A stretch of DNA of 64,000 nt. It comes from an uncultured Draconibacterium sp. GTDB taxonomy: Bacteria; Bacteroidota; Bacteroidia; Bacteroidales; Prolixibacteraceae. Shown piece after piece: positions 10,591 to 20,282 of the stretch. The notes below the pieces were generated by a model. It saw nothing but the letters and a program-made list of their open reading frames with translations. It was not told the DNA's origin and searched no databases. How positions within the stretch are numbered: the first letter of the stretch is position 1; every line of letters starts with the position of its first letter. The stretch covers positions 1,482,501-1,546,500 of the forward strand of contig NZ_OY781884.1 in NCBI RefSeq assembly GCF_963677155.1, written 5' to 3'. A program made the translations under genes and the position numbers.

Positions 10591-11850
10591 TTAACCGCAA
10601 CCGGTTCCTTTTCCCGAACATTCTGATCCGCATTTAAAAACATCCGCTTTTTTCAGTGTCCGGAGTTCTTTTCCTTTGTAAACGGCATCCAATCCCTCAT
10701 CAATCAAACCGGTCATTTCAACAATCTTGATTCCTGCACGACCGATAATCGACGATGGCGATGGTCCGATTCCTCCAACCAGCAAGGCCCTACAATCATC
10801 GATCACATCAGCCAGTACTGCCCAGCGACTATTTCCGGCTCCTGGTTTTGGTGTTGCACGTTGCTCCACCAAACGATAACCATTTGGCGTTTCTTTGAAA
10901 ATGTACAGCTGTGTTGCTTCCCCTAAATGCTGGTTTACCAGTAATCCTTCGTGACTGGCAACTGCTACATATGGTTTTGTTTTGTCAACATTCACCGCCA
11001 GATTTGATACTTCCGACAAAATTTGTTTTGCTTCTGCATCATCTTTTCCCAACAATCCAACCGCATCAGCACGGCAACGTGCACAGTGCGTCATTGGTGG
11101 CAAATATTCTTTTATACCGTTCTGTAGTTCTTTCATTCGTTTGGGCGAAGGCTCCTCAAAATCCTCGAAAGGAGTTCCTTCAACCGGGTAGAGCGGAATG
11201 GTATTCATAATATCCACTTCCATCTCTTTCATTTTTTTTGCGATATCAACGATCACATTATCATTGATTCCGGGCACTACAATGGAGTTAATTTTTACTG
11301 TAATACCGGCACGTTTTAAAGCCCGGATTGCTTCCATCTGATTTCTCAGCAAAATTTCAGCTGCCTGCTCTCCAAAATATCCGCGCTTCTCGAAACGCAC
11401 CCATTTATAAAGTTGTGACAAAGTTTTTGTCTCAATTCCATTTAGCGTAATGGTAACGTGGCTAACATCCAACTCCTTCAACTCATCAACATAAGGCAAT
11501 ACATTTAGCCCGTTTGATGAAAGACAAAGAATCATTTCCGGAAATTCTTTGCGAATCAACCGAAGTGTTGTCATGGTTTGAATTGGGTTGGCGAACGGAT
11601 CGCCGGGGCCGGCAATACCCACCACCGACAAATGCGGCATTTTTTCTTTTAACCTGATGGTATAGGCCAGGGCCTGCTCAGGCGATAGTACTTCGCTGGT
11701 AACACCAGGGCGGCTTTCGTTTACGCAATCGTAATCGCGTTTGCAATAATTACAATGAATATTACATTGCGGTGCCACCGGTAGATGCACGCGGGCATAT
11801 TTGCCTTTCGCATCTTTATTGAAACAGGGATGTGTTTTAATGTCAATCAT
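10591..11850 (-). CDS. nifB: FeMo cofactor biosynthesis radical SAM protein NifB
   Basis: Makes NifB-co, the 8Fe-9S-C core of the nitrogenase cofactor, by SAM-radical chemistry. From the preferred ATG at 11850 the protein has 419 residues. The radical SAM motif CNIHCNYC supplies Cys29, Cys33 and Cys36, followed by AGPGDPFANP and later repeats typical of NifB. The last ~130 residues form a NifX-like domain (VASHEGLLVNQHLGEATQLYIF), and the protein ends in the Cys-rich CGSECSGKGTGCG. An in-frame ATG at 11892 would add 14 residues, but MIDIKTHPCF matches the usual NifB start and is preceded by AAAAAGGAAAGTT. It lies 75 bases after nifN. Confidence 0.96.
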   Translation of the reverse strand: MIDIKTHPCFNKDAKGKYARVHLPVAPQCNIHCNYCKRDYDCVNESRPGVTSEVLSPEQALAYTIRLKEKMPHLSVVGIAGPGDPFANPIQTMTTLRLIRKEFPEMILCLSSNGLNVLPYVDELKELDVSHVTITLNGIETKTLSQLYKWVRFEKRGYFGEQAAEILLRNQMEAIRALKRAGITVKINSIVVPGINDNVIVDIAKKMKEMEVDIMNTIPLYPVEGTPFEDFEEPSPKRMKELQNGIKEYLPPMTHCARCRADAVGLLGKDDAEAKQILSEVSNLAVNVDKTKPYVAVASHEGLLVNQHLGEATQLYIFKETPNGYRLVEQRATPKPGAGNSRWAVLADVIDDCRALLVGGIGPSPSSIIGRAGIKIVEMTGLIDEGLDAVYKGKELRTLKKADVFKCGSECSGKGTGCG

Positions 11851-11925
11851 AACTTTCCTTTTTAGTTTCGAGCTTCTAGTCTCAAGCTGCAAGCAATGCT
11901 CAATACTATTTTCTCATTTCTGTTA

Positions 11926-13332
11926 CTACATATATTTATAGCCTACCGGCGAAATCGTTTGTTTGTGTTCGATCAGCGCATTCACTACTTTATCGAAAAG
12001 TTCCTGTGTACCTGAATACCCCAAATGTTTGATACGTTGTCCGCCCACGCGGTCGTGAACCGGGAAACCTACCCGAACGATCGGGATGTTCAGTTCGCGG
12101 GCGATGTAGTAGCCTTTGCTGTGCCCAACCAGGATATCAGGTTTATTTTCAAGGCTCCACTCACGGATACTTTCAAAATCGTAACCTTCGCGAACCACAA
12201 CTTTATCCTTATTTTCAGGGCAATATTTTTTTATTTCTTCTTCCAGCATACCGCTTTCGCCACCTGTTGCAACAAGCGCCAGCTCAATTCCAATTTCATC
12301 AAGAAAAGCTGCAATGGCCACAACAAAATCTTCTTCGCCATAAACCACTGCTCGTTTGCCAAATGTATATTTATGTGCATCCACATAAGCGTCTACCAGA
12401 CGACCACGCTGTTTGGTATATTTTTCAGGAATATCGTTGCCCGAAAGATTTTTAAGTTTCTCAAAAAACGCATCGGTTTGAGTGATACCAATTGGCATTG
12501 GCATATTTAATAATGGCACATCCATTTCGTTTTTCAGAAACTGTGCTCCGGTGCGCGACAATTGTTTGCTTTTTACCCGTCCCGATAATTTTCCTTTGTT
12601 GAGAATAGTACCGAATTCGATACTGGCTTTTGCCGAACCACTTTTTACCACATCCTCTTTTGCCGTTCCTCCTTCAGGAATCCGGTGATAAGTATCCCAA
12701 ACCGGATTATCGAGGCTTTCAGAATAATCGGGCATCATAATGTGTTCCAGAGAAAAGTCGGCCATAATTTCTTTTAGCAAACGCAAATCTTCGGTTGACA
12801 CAAAACCAGGAAAAAGATTTACATGAGCTTGTGAAAGATCATTTTTGGCGTAATGTTTTACCACGCTGGCAACTGCTTCGTGGAAACCATCGATGTGTGT
12901 TCCCTGGTAACTTGGTGTTGAAGCCATCACAAAATCAGTGTCGATTTCGGGATGCTTTTCAAGAAAATGATGAAGGAAAAGGCTAACATCATCGCCAATG
13001 GTTTCGCTCAAACAGGTTGAGGCGATTCCAATTATCTCCGGTTTATATTGATTGATAATATTGAGAACAGCCATTTTGAAGTTTTCATCGCCACCAAAAA
13101 TGGTAGCATCTTCGGTAAAATTCGACGAGGCAATGTCGATAGGCTCTTTGTAATGCGAAATCAGGTAGCGGCGAATATAAGTAGCGCAGCCCTGCGAGCC
13201 GTGAATAAGCGGAACACAGCCTTTAAACCCTTTGTAGGCTACACTGGCTCCCAGCGGCGAACAAAGTTTACAGGCATTTTGTGTTGCCTTGTAATTTTCT
13301 TTTGCTTTTGGTACTGAATTGAGTTCAAACAT
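11926..13332 (-). CDS. nifN: FeMo cofactor scaffold subunit NifN
   Basis: Beta-type subunit of the NifEN scaffold on which NifB-co is matured to FeMo-co. The 468-residue protein resembles NifK: CKLCSPLGASVAYKGFKGCVPLIHG is followed by GSQGCATYIRRYLISHYKEP, IASTCLSETIGDD and ASTPSYQGTH, the segments that contribute cluster ligands. The C-terminal half has the nitrogenase-component fold with VVYGEEDFVVAIAAFLDEIG and the closing HDRVGGQRIKHLGYSGTQ. It sits between nifE and nifB, which decides NifN over a second NifK. The length is normal. Confidence 0.94.
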   Translation of the reverse strand: MFELNSVPKAKENYKATQNACKLCSPLGASVAYKGFKGCVPLIHGSQGCATYIRRYLISHYKEPIDIASSNFTEDATIFGGDENFKMAVLNIINQYKPEIIGIASTCLSETIGDDVSLFLHHFLEKHPEIDTDFVMASTPSYQGTHIDGFHEAVASVVKHYAKNDLSQAHVNLFPGFVSTEDLRLLKEIMADFSLEHIMMPDYSESLDNPVWDTYHRIPEGGTAKEDVVKSGSAKASIEFGTILNKGKLSGRVKSKQLSRTGAQFLKNEMDVPLLNMPMPIGITQTDAFFEKLKNLSGNDIPEKYTKQRGRLVDAYVDAHKYTFGKRAVVYGEEDFVVAIAAFLDEIGIELALVATGGESGMLEEEIKKYCPENKDKVVVREGYDFESIREWSLENKPDILVGHSKGYYIARELNIPIVRVGFPVHDRVGGQRIKHLGYSGTQELFDKVVNALIEHKQTISPVGYKYM

Positions 13333-13430
13333 CCGATTTGTTTTTATTCAATATTTTTTCCGATTCTTTAAAGGGTCCCCCCTTTCTAAAAACACAATCA
13401 CGGTCTGTAACTAACCGATAATGTGTCGTA

Positions 13431-14759
13431 TTACTTTACGAACTTCCACACCGGGCTTGTAACCGAAGCGTAAACTTCTTTCGCAAAATTCATCATGCCG
13501 ACATAGCCGGCCAGTGCTTCTTTCCGTTCGTGGTTGTGATCGCAAAAACCAAGGCCAAGTTTATGGGCAATCGGGCGTTCCTTCACGCCGCCGATAAACA
13601 AATTGGCTCCGGTTAGCTTCACAAATTCAGAAAGTTCATTTGGATTGGAATCATCAACAATGATGGTTCCCTCATCACACAGGTCTTTTAGTAGTTTATA
13701 GTCTTCTGCATTTCCGGTTTGCGAGCCAACAACCACTGTTTTCATTCCTAATAATCGTAAGGCTTTCACCAGCGAGATGGCTTTAAAAGCACCCCCCACA
13801 TAAATGGCGGCTTTTTTACCTTCTAGTTTTTGGCGGTAAGGTTGCAGCGCCGGTAATAGTTTTGAAATTTCGTTGGTAACCAATTCGCGGGCTTTGGCCA
13901 TCATTTCATCGTCATCAAAAAACTTGGCCACTTCGTATAAAGCTTCCGACATGTCTTCGATTCCGAAGTAGGAAACTTTCATAAAAGGAATGTCGTATTT
14001 TTCCTCCATTTCTTTGGCCAGGTGCGTAATGGAACCCGAACACTGAACCACGTTTAACGAAGCGTGATGTGCACGACGAATCTGTTCAACACGACCATCG
14101 CCGGTCATGCAGGAGATAATTTCAACACCCAGTTTTTTGTAATATTCGGCCAATATCCACAACTCACCGGCAAGGTTAAAGTCGCCTAAAATATTGATCG
14201 AATATTTAGGAGCTTTATAATCGTTGTTTGTTCCAACTAATTTCGAAAGTGCTCCACAGGCTATTTTGTAGCCGTCTTTTTTGGTGCCGTTAAAACCTTC
14301 CGACATTACCGGAATAACGTCGATTCCTTTTTCTTTTGTTACCTGGCGGCAAACCGCTTCAACGTCGTCGCCAATAACCCCGATTATACAGGTTGAAAAA
14401 ACAAAAGCAGCTTTTGGCTGATGTTTGTCGATTAATTCAATAAGGGCGTGATACAATTTCTTTTCGCCGCCAAACACCACGTCTCTTTCTTTTAAATCGG
14501 TGGTAAAACTCAGGCGGTGTAACTGTGGTCCCGAAGAAAGGGAACCACGAATATCCCAGGTATAAGAAGCACAACCAACCGGACCGTGAATAACATGTAA
14601 TGCATCGGCAATGGGATAAAGCACCACGCGCGATCCGCAAAACACACAAGCCCGTTGCGAAACTGATCCGGCTAAACTTTTTTTACCGCATGAAATTTCT
14701 GCTGAGTCGGTTCCTTTTGTGAGGATTTGGCTTTCGCGATCTTTTAGATAGTTGCTCAT
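13431..14759 (-). CDS. nifE: FeMo cofactor scaffold subunit NifE
   Basis: Alpha-type subunit of the NifEN scaffold. The 442-residue protein carries the NifD-like blocks RACVFCGSRVVLYPIADALHV, VIHGPVGCASYTWDIRGS and FVFSTCIIGVIGDD with their cysteines, plus SEGFNGTKKDGYK where NifD has its SQS-GHH segment. NVVQCSGSITHLAKEMEEKY corresponds to the cofactor-cysteine region of NifD. It is preceded by a 177-base gap with a long hairpin after nifK and followed by nifN, the standard order. Confidence 0.95.
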   Translation of the reverse strand: MSNYLKDRESQILTKGTDSAEISCGKKSLAGSVSQRACVFCGSRVVLYPIADALHVIHGPVGCASYTWDIRGSLSSGPQLHRLSFTTDLKERDVVFGGEKKLYHALIELIDKHQPKAAFVFSTCIIGVIGDDVEAVCRQVTKEKGIDVIPVMSEGFNGTKKDGYKIACGALSKLVGTNNDYKAPKYSINILGDFNLAGELWILAEYYKKLGVEIISCMTGDGRVEQIRRAHHASLNVVQCSGSITHLAKEMEEKYDIPFMKVSYFGIEDMSEALYEVAKFFDDDEMMAKARELVTNEISKLLPALQPYRQKLEGKKAAIYVGGAFKAISLVKALRLLGMKTVVVGSQTGNAEDYKLLKDLCDEGTIIVDDSNPNELSEFVKLTGANLFIGGVKERPIAHKLGLGFCDHNHERKEALAGYVGMMNFAKEVYASVTSPVWKFVK

Positions 14760-14863
14760 AATTCAAAAAAGTTAAAAGATGGACGAAGTTGCCTGCAAGC
14801 AGGGCTTATCCTAATTACAATTGTGATTTAAACATCTCTGATTCTCCTTGTGTAGTGCTGGTT

Positions 14864-14914
14864 ATTTCGGGTGAAGTACAGCTGAGAGCGACTCAGCGGT
14901 ACTCACCTCGAAAT
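14864..14914 (-). repeat. Long hairpin between nifK and nifE
   Basis: Imperfect inverted repeat with arms of about 23 bases (left 14864-14886, right ~14892-14914). The arms begin ATTTCGGGTGA and end TCACCTCGAAAT, and the inner parts are GCTGAG/CTCAGC around a short loop. In the transcript it would be a stable stem. It has no T-run, so it looks like an mRNA-stability or attenuation element rather than a terminator. Confidence 0.65.
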
Positions 14915-14936
14915 CACTTTTGAATTATTATTGCAA

Positions 14937-16319
14937 CTACATTGTAAGTTCAAATGATTCTTCAGGAGCAGTGGCATCAATTTTATCCATGATAACTCCA
15001 AGAATACTTTCCAGAAGACGTATACCTCCCATGTACCCAACGGTTGGGAAATAACTGTGACCAATACGATCAATGATTGGGAATCCTGAACGAACGAATG
15101 GAATACCTTCATCGCGGGCAATGTATTTACCGTAGGTGTTACCAATCAGCAAGTCAACAGGCTCTTCTTTAATCCACTGGTGCATCAGGAACATATCGGC
15201 AGAAGCTCCGTTACGTACTTTTGCTTCAGGTACTTTGGCTTCCAGAATTTCCATTGCACGTTTCGAGAATTTTTTACCTGGTGTTCCGGAAACCACATAA
15301 ACAGGTTTCATATCTATATCTACCAGGAACTCGATCAATGGTAATAATGTATCCGGATCTCCCCAAAGGGCAACACGCTTACCGTATAAATACTGGTGCA
15401 TATCGGTAATCACGTCAACAAGTTTACCGCGTTCATCAGAAATACAATCAGGAATTGAAACTTTACCGGCAGTAGAAAGCGCCTGAATAAAGCGGTCGGT
15501 AGCTTTCAACCCGATTGGAACGTCGGTCATAGAAAAAGGCACCTTGCATTTATTATCAAGCATAATAGCTGCTTTTTCAGTAGCCCACTCGCCCATTGCA
15601 ACAGTTTTCATACTGTCACCCATGCTCACAATTTCTTCGCGGGTTGTTCCGCCTTTCGGGTACATTTTATATGTTCCGTTCATTGGCGTGTCTAATACGT
15701 CTGAAGTATCAGGTAACAGAACGGTTTTCAATTTCATCAATCCTGCAATACGTTTCAGCTCGCGCATATCAGATGGTTCAACCCAACCCGATAACATGTT
15801 TACCTGGCGTATTTTCTCATCGGTATTGAATGAAAAATATTTTACAAATGCCTCAAGCATGTTTGCATAACCAGTAACGTGCGATCCTACATAACTTGGT
15901 GTTGAAGCCTGAACAACGAATTTTCCTTCAGGAATTTTGCCATCGTCCTGTGCTTTTCTTACGATCTGCCCAAGATCGTCACCAATTGTTTCTGATAAAC
16001 AAGTTGAATGAACGGCAATGATATCGGGATCGTAAATTCCAAAAATATTATCAATAGCCTGCAACAGGTTTGCCTGTCCTCCGAATACTGATGATCCTTC
16101 GGTAAATGAACTTGTTGCAGCCATTACCGGCTCTTTATAATGTCTTGTTAAGGCACTTCTGTGGTATGAGCAACAGCCTTGCGAACCGTGACTGTGTGGC
16201 AAACAACCGTGCACTCCAAGAGCTGCGTACATGGCACCAACCGGCTGGCAGGTTTTTGCCGGGTTAACCGTTAGTGCTTTTCTTTCTTTTACTTCGCTTG
16301 TTGTATGTCGTAATAACAT
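14937..16319 (-). CDS. nifK: Nitrogenase MoFe protein beta subunit NifK
   Basis: Forms the alpha2beta2 dinitrogenase with NifD and holds half of the P-cluster. The 460-residue protein has the P-cluster cysteine regions CLPHSHGSQGCCSYHR, HSTCLSETIGDD and the ASTPSYVGSHVTGY segment. Compared with NifK of Azotobacter (about 523 residues) it lacks the long N-terminal extension, as in the Clostridium-type proteins. That agrees with the enlarged NifD next door. It is 139 bases downstream of nifD, with hairpins in the gap. Confidence 0.96.
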   Translation of the reverse strand: MLLRHTTSEVKERKALTVNPAKTCQPVGAMYAALGVHGCLPHSHGSQGCCSYHRSALTRHYKEPVMAATSSFTEGSSVFGGQANLLQAIDNIFGIYDPDIIAVHSTCLSETIGDDLGQIVRKAQDDGKIPEGKFVVQASTPSYVGSHVTGYANMLEAFVKYFSFNTDEKIRQVNMLSGWVEPSDMRELKRIAGLMKLKTVLLPDTSDVLDTPMNGTYKMYPKGGTTREEIVSMGDSMKTVAMGEWATEKAAIMLDNKCKVPFSMTDVPIGLKATDRFIQALSTAGKVSIPDCISDERGKLVDVITDMHQYLYGKRVALWGDPDTLLPLIEFLVDIDMKPVYVVSGTPGKKFSKRAMEILEAKVPEAKVRNGASADMFLMHQWIKEEPVDLLIGNTYGKYIARDEGIPFVRSGFPIIDRIGHSYFPTVGYMGGIRLLESILGVIMDKIDATAPEESFELTM

Positions 16320-16376
16320 GATTTCAATTTTTAATGATTATTGATTATCGATTAATGGGAATCCAAGAATCCGTTT

Positions 16377-16449
16377 ATGCCCCGACGAACTCCGTTGCCG
16401 GGACTCGTTCAACTTAATGATTTTCAGTCGTCTTCAGACTCCCAAAATC
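16377..16449 (-). repeat. Hairpins between nifD and nifK
   Basis: The gap has a stem GATTTTCAGTC / GACTCCCAAAATC (16419-16449, with a small internal mismatch). Next to it is a weaker pairing of CCCCGACGAAC with GTTGCCGGG (16377-16401). Either could act on mRNA stability downstream of nifD. There is no coding content. Confidence 0.45.
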
Positions 16450-16458
16450 ATAGTCTCA

Positions 16459-18090
16459 CTAAGCGTCAACGGTTACACTTCCAACAATCTCCGGCTCGTT
16501 CTTCCATGGCGTATCAACCAGTTTCCAAATATCAGTGCCCAGCATACGTTCCATTTCTTTGTAGAAATTTATTGCACCACCAAAGGCTGCGTATGGACCA
16601 CCATAGTCGTAAGAGTGAAGCTGTTTTAATGGCACACCATATTTTTGCACCACGTATTTTTCTTTAATACCCGCACAAAACATATCGGGTTTGTAAAACT
16701 CAATCAGTTTTTCAGTTTCCCAATGGTTTACATCGTCGATTACCAGCGAGTTTTTCTGCATATCCGGCATCATACCTTTGTAATCTTTAAACTCGTAACC
16801 ATCAGCTTCCAATTTGGCTTTTTTCTCAGCCAGGTCGTCGCGATAATGATCTTCGTCTTTGGTAACCACAAGGTCTTCGATGTTTCTTGTATCTGCGTCA
16901 ATCTTGATATTCGGAAGAACTTCACGTCCTTCGTAGTCGTCGCGGTGAGCGAACTCGTAACCAGCAGAAACTACACGAACCCCTAGTTCAGTAAATAAAT
17001 CCTGGTAGTGGTGAGCACGTGATCCACCAACGAACATCATTGCCAATTTACCTTCAACCTTAGGTTTAACAGTTTCGGCAACTGCTTTCACTTTTTGCAT
17101 TTCCCGTGCAATAACTTCTTCAACTTTGGCAATCATTTCCGGATCGCCAAAATATTCAGCCATTTTACGCAACGATTTTGCAGTTGATTCGGCTCCAATA
17201 AAGTTTACCTTAAACCAGGGAATACCGTATTTCTCTTCCATCATTTCGGCAATGTAGTTGATGGAACGGTGGCACATTACCATGTTCAGGTCGGCAGTGT
17301 GTGAGTATGCAAAACTTTCAACAGTTGAGTTTCCACTGTATGTTGAAATAAGCGTTACTCCGATTTCTTCGAAAAGACTTTCGATTTCGAAAGCATCGCC
17401 ACCAATATTATATTCACCTAATAAATTTACCTGGTATTTACCGGTACGCTCACGGTCGTCGTTACCAACAACGTGTTTAAAAATTCCGTTGTTTGCAATG
17501 TGGTGACCGGCCGACTGAGACACTCCACGATAACCTTCGCAGCTAAATCCAAAGATGTTAATTCCCAGTTCTGCTTTCATTTCGCGGGCAACAGCATGAA
17601 CGTCATCACCGATCAAACCTACCGGACAGGTAGAGAAAATACCGATTGAACTTGGATTAAAAGTATCAAAAGCCTCGCGGATAGCCTCTTTCAATTTTGA
17701 CTCTCCTCCAAACACGATGTTTTCATCCTGCATATCAGTAGAAAATGCATAGGTGATAAAGTTTGCCTCTCCCTCAAGAGCTCTGGTTTGGTTACGTCGT
17801 GTTAACCAGGCGTAAAAGCTACAACCAATTGGTCCGTGTACCAGGTTGATGATGTCGCGTGTAGGTCCTAAAACCACCCCTTTACATCCTGCATAAGTAC
17901 AACCACGTTGAGTGATAATTCCGGGCACCGTGCGAATATTGGCTCCAATTTCCTGGCTTTCGGCAGGATCATTGATCACCATTGCCTTAGCCCTTTTTTT
18001 GGCCACTTTTCGTGGATATTTTGCCAGAATCTCTTTCTTCAGCTCTGAAGGATCCGGCAATCCGTTTGTATAATCTTTCTTATTCGGCAT
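16459..18090 (-). CDS. nifD: Nitrogenase MoFe protein alpha subunit NifD (clostridial type)
   Basis: Binds the FeMo cofactor, where N2 is reduced, and shares the P-cluster with NifK. The 543-residue protein has the P-cluster cysteines in RGCTYAGCKGVV, HGPIGCSFYAW and FSTCPVGLIGDD, the SQSAGHH segment around the cofactor, the cofactor cysteine in VMCHRSINY and the cofactor histidine in LHSYDYGGPYAAF. It is about 50 residues longer than Azotobacter NifD. The extra part lies roughly at 390-445 (DADTRNIEDLVVTKDEDHY onwards), as in Clostridium NifD. This, with nifI genes upstream, places it in the anaerobe Mo-nitrogenase group. It is 17 bases from nifI2. Confidence 0.97.
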   Translation of the reverse strand: MPNKKDYTNGLPDPSELKKEILAKYPRKVAKKRAKAMVINDPAESQEIGANIRTVPGIITQRGCTYAGCKGVVLGPTRDIINLVHGPIGCSFYAWLTRRNQTRALEGEANFITYAFSTDMQDENIVFGGESKLKEAIREAFDTFNPSSIGIFSTCPVGLIGDDVHAVAREMKAELGINIFGFSCEGYRGVSQSAGHHIANNGIFKHVVGNDDRERTGKYQVNLLGEYNIGGDAFEIESLFEEIGVTLISTYSGNSTVESFAYSHTADLNMVMCHRSINYIAEMMEEKYGIPWFKVNFIGAESTAKSLRKMAEYFGDPEMIAKVEEVIAREMQKVKAVAETVKPKVEGKLAMMFVGGSRAHHYQDLFTELGVRVVSAGYEFAHRDDYEGREVLPNIKIDADTRNIEDLVVTKDEDHYRDDLAEKKAKLEADGYEFKDYKGMMPDMQKNSLVIDDVNHWETEKLIEFYKPDMFCAGIKEKYVVQKYGVPLKQLHSYDYGGPYAAFGGAINFYKEMERMLGTDIWKLVDTPWKNEPEIVGSVTVDA

Positions 18091-18107
18091 AATTTTGTCT
18101 TTTTTAA

Positions 18108-18482
18108 TTAAAGAATTGTCGTCCCTGTCTCGCCGGTGCGAACCCGATACGTATCATCCAATGGAAGGACAAATATTTTTCCATCGCCGGGAGCAGGTGT
18201 CTGATTAACTTCAATAATCGTATCAATTGTTAATTGCACATTGTGGTCGGAAACCGCAATATTTAGTACGCGCTGAGGTCTTAGCCGGGGTTCTTTCCCG
18301 AGGTGCGTAAGTGCTTCAGGCATATCTTTTTTTGCACCTTCCATAACCTGGGCATCCCATGCACCTTTTCCTCGTCCGAAAACTTTTCCGGTGGCCGTCA
18401 TTGAAGTAATGCCCGCTGCGGTAAGTGCCCGCTTTGTTGCATTCATTTTATCGATCCTGATGATCGCCAATACCATCTTCAT
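18108..18482 (-). CDS. nifI2: PII-like nitrogenase regulator NifI2
   Basis: Second of the paired PII-family proteins found between nifH and nifD in archaea and many anaerobes. NifI1/NifI2 together bind dinitrogenase and switch it off when ammonium is plentiful, reversed by 2-oxoglutarate. The 124-residue protein has the PII ferredoxin-like fold (MKMVLAIIRIDKMNATKRALTAAG), an enlarged T-loop, PGDGKIFVLPLDDTYRVRTGE in the B/C-loop region and a C-terminal TGTTIL. It is 18 bases after nifI1 and 17 before nifD, so all are probably on one transcript. Confidence 0.93.
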   Translation of the reverse strand: MKMVLAIIRIDKMNATKRALTAAGITSMTATGKVFGRGKGAWDAQVMEGAKKDMPEALTHLGKEPRLRPQRVLNIAVSDHNVQLTIDTIIEVNQTPAPGDGKIFVLPLDDTYRVRTGETGTTIL

Positions 18483-18500
18483 AGTCGTACAGTTTTAAGG

Positions 18501-18827
18501 TTATAATTCTTTTGTTCCGCGACTGATGGTGTATGCCTCCTCTACTGAGGTTACAAAGATTTTTCCATCACCAAAAGCACCTTTCGGTTCGCTACGTGCT
18601 GCCTCCATTATAGTACTGATAGCGAAGTCTTTGTCTTCGTCTTTAATTACCATAATCAGCATCTCTTTAGGAAGTTCGTCGTATGTAACATCGCCGATTT
18701 TAATACCGCGCTGCTTACCGCGTCCCACAACGGGGATTTTTGTAACGGCAATGTAACCGGCCTCAAACAGGGCTTTTAAAACTTTACTTGATTTTTCTGG
18801 GCGTATAATAGCTCTTACCATTAACAT
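18501..18827 (-). CDS. nifI1: PII-like nitrogenase regulator NifI1
   Basis: First nitrogenase-associated PII protein, partner of NifI2. The 108-residue protein starts MLMVRAIIRPEKSSKVLKALFEAGY, has the GRGKQRGIKIGDVTYDELPK T-loop region and ends with GAFGDGKIFVTSVEEAYTISRG. It lacks the uridylylation-type tyrosine loop of GlnB, consistent with direct control by 2-oxoglutarate and ATP/ADP. It follows nifH across a 131-base gap that contains a palindromic element, which may lower its expression relative to nifH. Confidence 0.93.
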   Translation of the reverse strand: MLMVRAIIRPEKSSKVLKALFEAGYIAVTKIPVVGRGKQRGIKIGDVTYDELPKEMLIMVIKDEDKDFAISTIMEAARSEPKGAFGDGKIFVTSVEEAYTISRGTKEL

Positions 18828-18871
18828 GTTTTATTCTCCTTTTTTTTAGTTTAAAATATTGAGTTACATCC

Positions 18872-18945
18872 TGTCATTTCGACGAAAAATGAAGGGAAAT
18901 CTATTCCCTTGATGAAAGCGGTTTTTCACTTCGTTCGAAATGACA
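18872..18945. repeat. Intergenic palindromic element (TGTCATTTCGA type), copy 2
   Basis: Outer arms TGTCATTTCGACGAA (from 18872) and TTCGTTCGAAATGACA (ending 18945) flank a less paired core. It is closely related to the element at 10057-10132. It lies between nifH and nifI1, where nif mRNAs are often processed, so it could stabilise the abundant nifH message. Confidence 0.75.
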
Positions 18946-18958
18946 GCGTGATAGACAA

Positions 18959-19864
<906 letters not shown>

Positions 19865-19953
19865 CTACAGTCCAAACCACAATTAACTATCTGATTTTAT
19901 GCAACTAATATTTTCTGCAAAATTTTATTATCTGCAAAATCCATGAGAAATAA

Positions 19954-19971
19954 TCCTACATTTTTGTAGGA
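19954..19971. promoter_or_regulatory. Palindromic putative operator, proximal
   Basis: TCCTACATTTTTGTAGGA is a perfect inverted repeat (one more base pairs on each side). It lies about 115-130 bases upstream of the -24 element, the distance typical of enhancer sites for NifA-type activators. It is not the classical TGT-N10-ACA site. Confidence 0.6.
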
Positions 19972-20053
19972 TGATCTGGTGTACCGCACAATAAGGTGGA
20001 AGATTTTAAGAAGCCCATGTTTAAAGGCTATTCGGGGTGTTAACATTGAGGTA

Positions 20054-20071
20054 ACCTACATTTAGGTAGGA
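20054..20071. promoter_or_regulatory. Palindromic putative operator, distal
   Basis: ACCTACATTTAGGTAGGA matches the proximal site at 15 of 18 positions and lies exactly 100 bp further upstream. It keeps the CCTAC/GTAGG half-sites. Two related palindromes at fixed spacing suggest a DNA-binding regulator of nifH or of the divergent marR operon. Confidence 0.55.
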
Positions 20072-20253
20072 AAGCGACAAATTCCGTTTGGCAGACTGCA
20101 TTATCTATTACAATTGCACAATACAAATGTGTTTAGTTTTAGTTAACAAAGCCGATATATTTTACCCGACTATTAATCAACACATTATGTTCTATATAGA
20201 ATTTGTTAAAATAAATTTCACAAAACTAGTTGACTTTAGCAACTATTTTGTTT

Positions 20254-20261
20254 TAGCTTTG
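20254..20261 (+). promoter_or_regulatory. Bacteroidota -7 element upstream of marR
   Basis: TAGCTTTG matches TAnnTTTG. A TTGAC word about 20 bases upstream (around 20230-20234) may serve as the -33 element. It lies 22 bases before the MarR ATG at 20283, supporting that start over the longer reading frame. Confidence 0.6.
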
Positions 20262-20282
20262 TGCCGCAGAAACAGAAAAGTT

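Noticed and set aside
10591-11892. NifB start at 11892
   Set aside because: The extra 14 residues are unlike other NifB proteins; the ATG at 11850 has a purine-rich stretch upstream and the expected first residues.
12025-12510. Plus-strand frame of 161 residues
   Set aside because: It is antisense to nifN and rich in Phe/Asn from reversed coding sequence; no start signal.
20088-20282. 65-residue N-terminal extension of the MarR protein
   Set aside because: It would include the probable promoter (20254-20261) and does not resemble MarR proteins; the ATG at 20283 fits the family.
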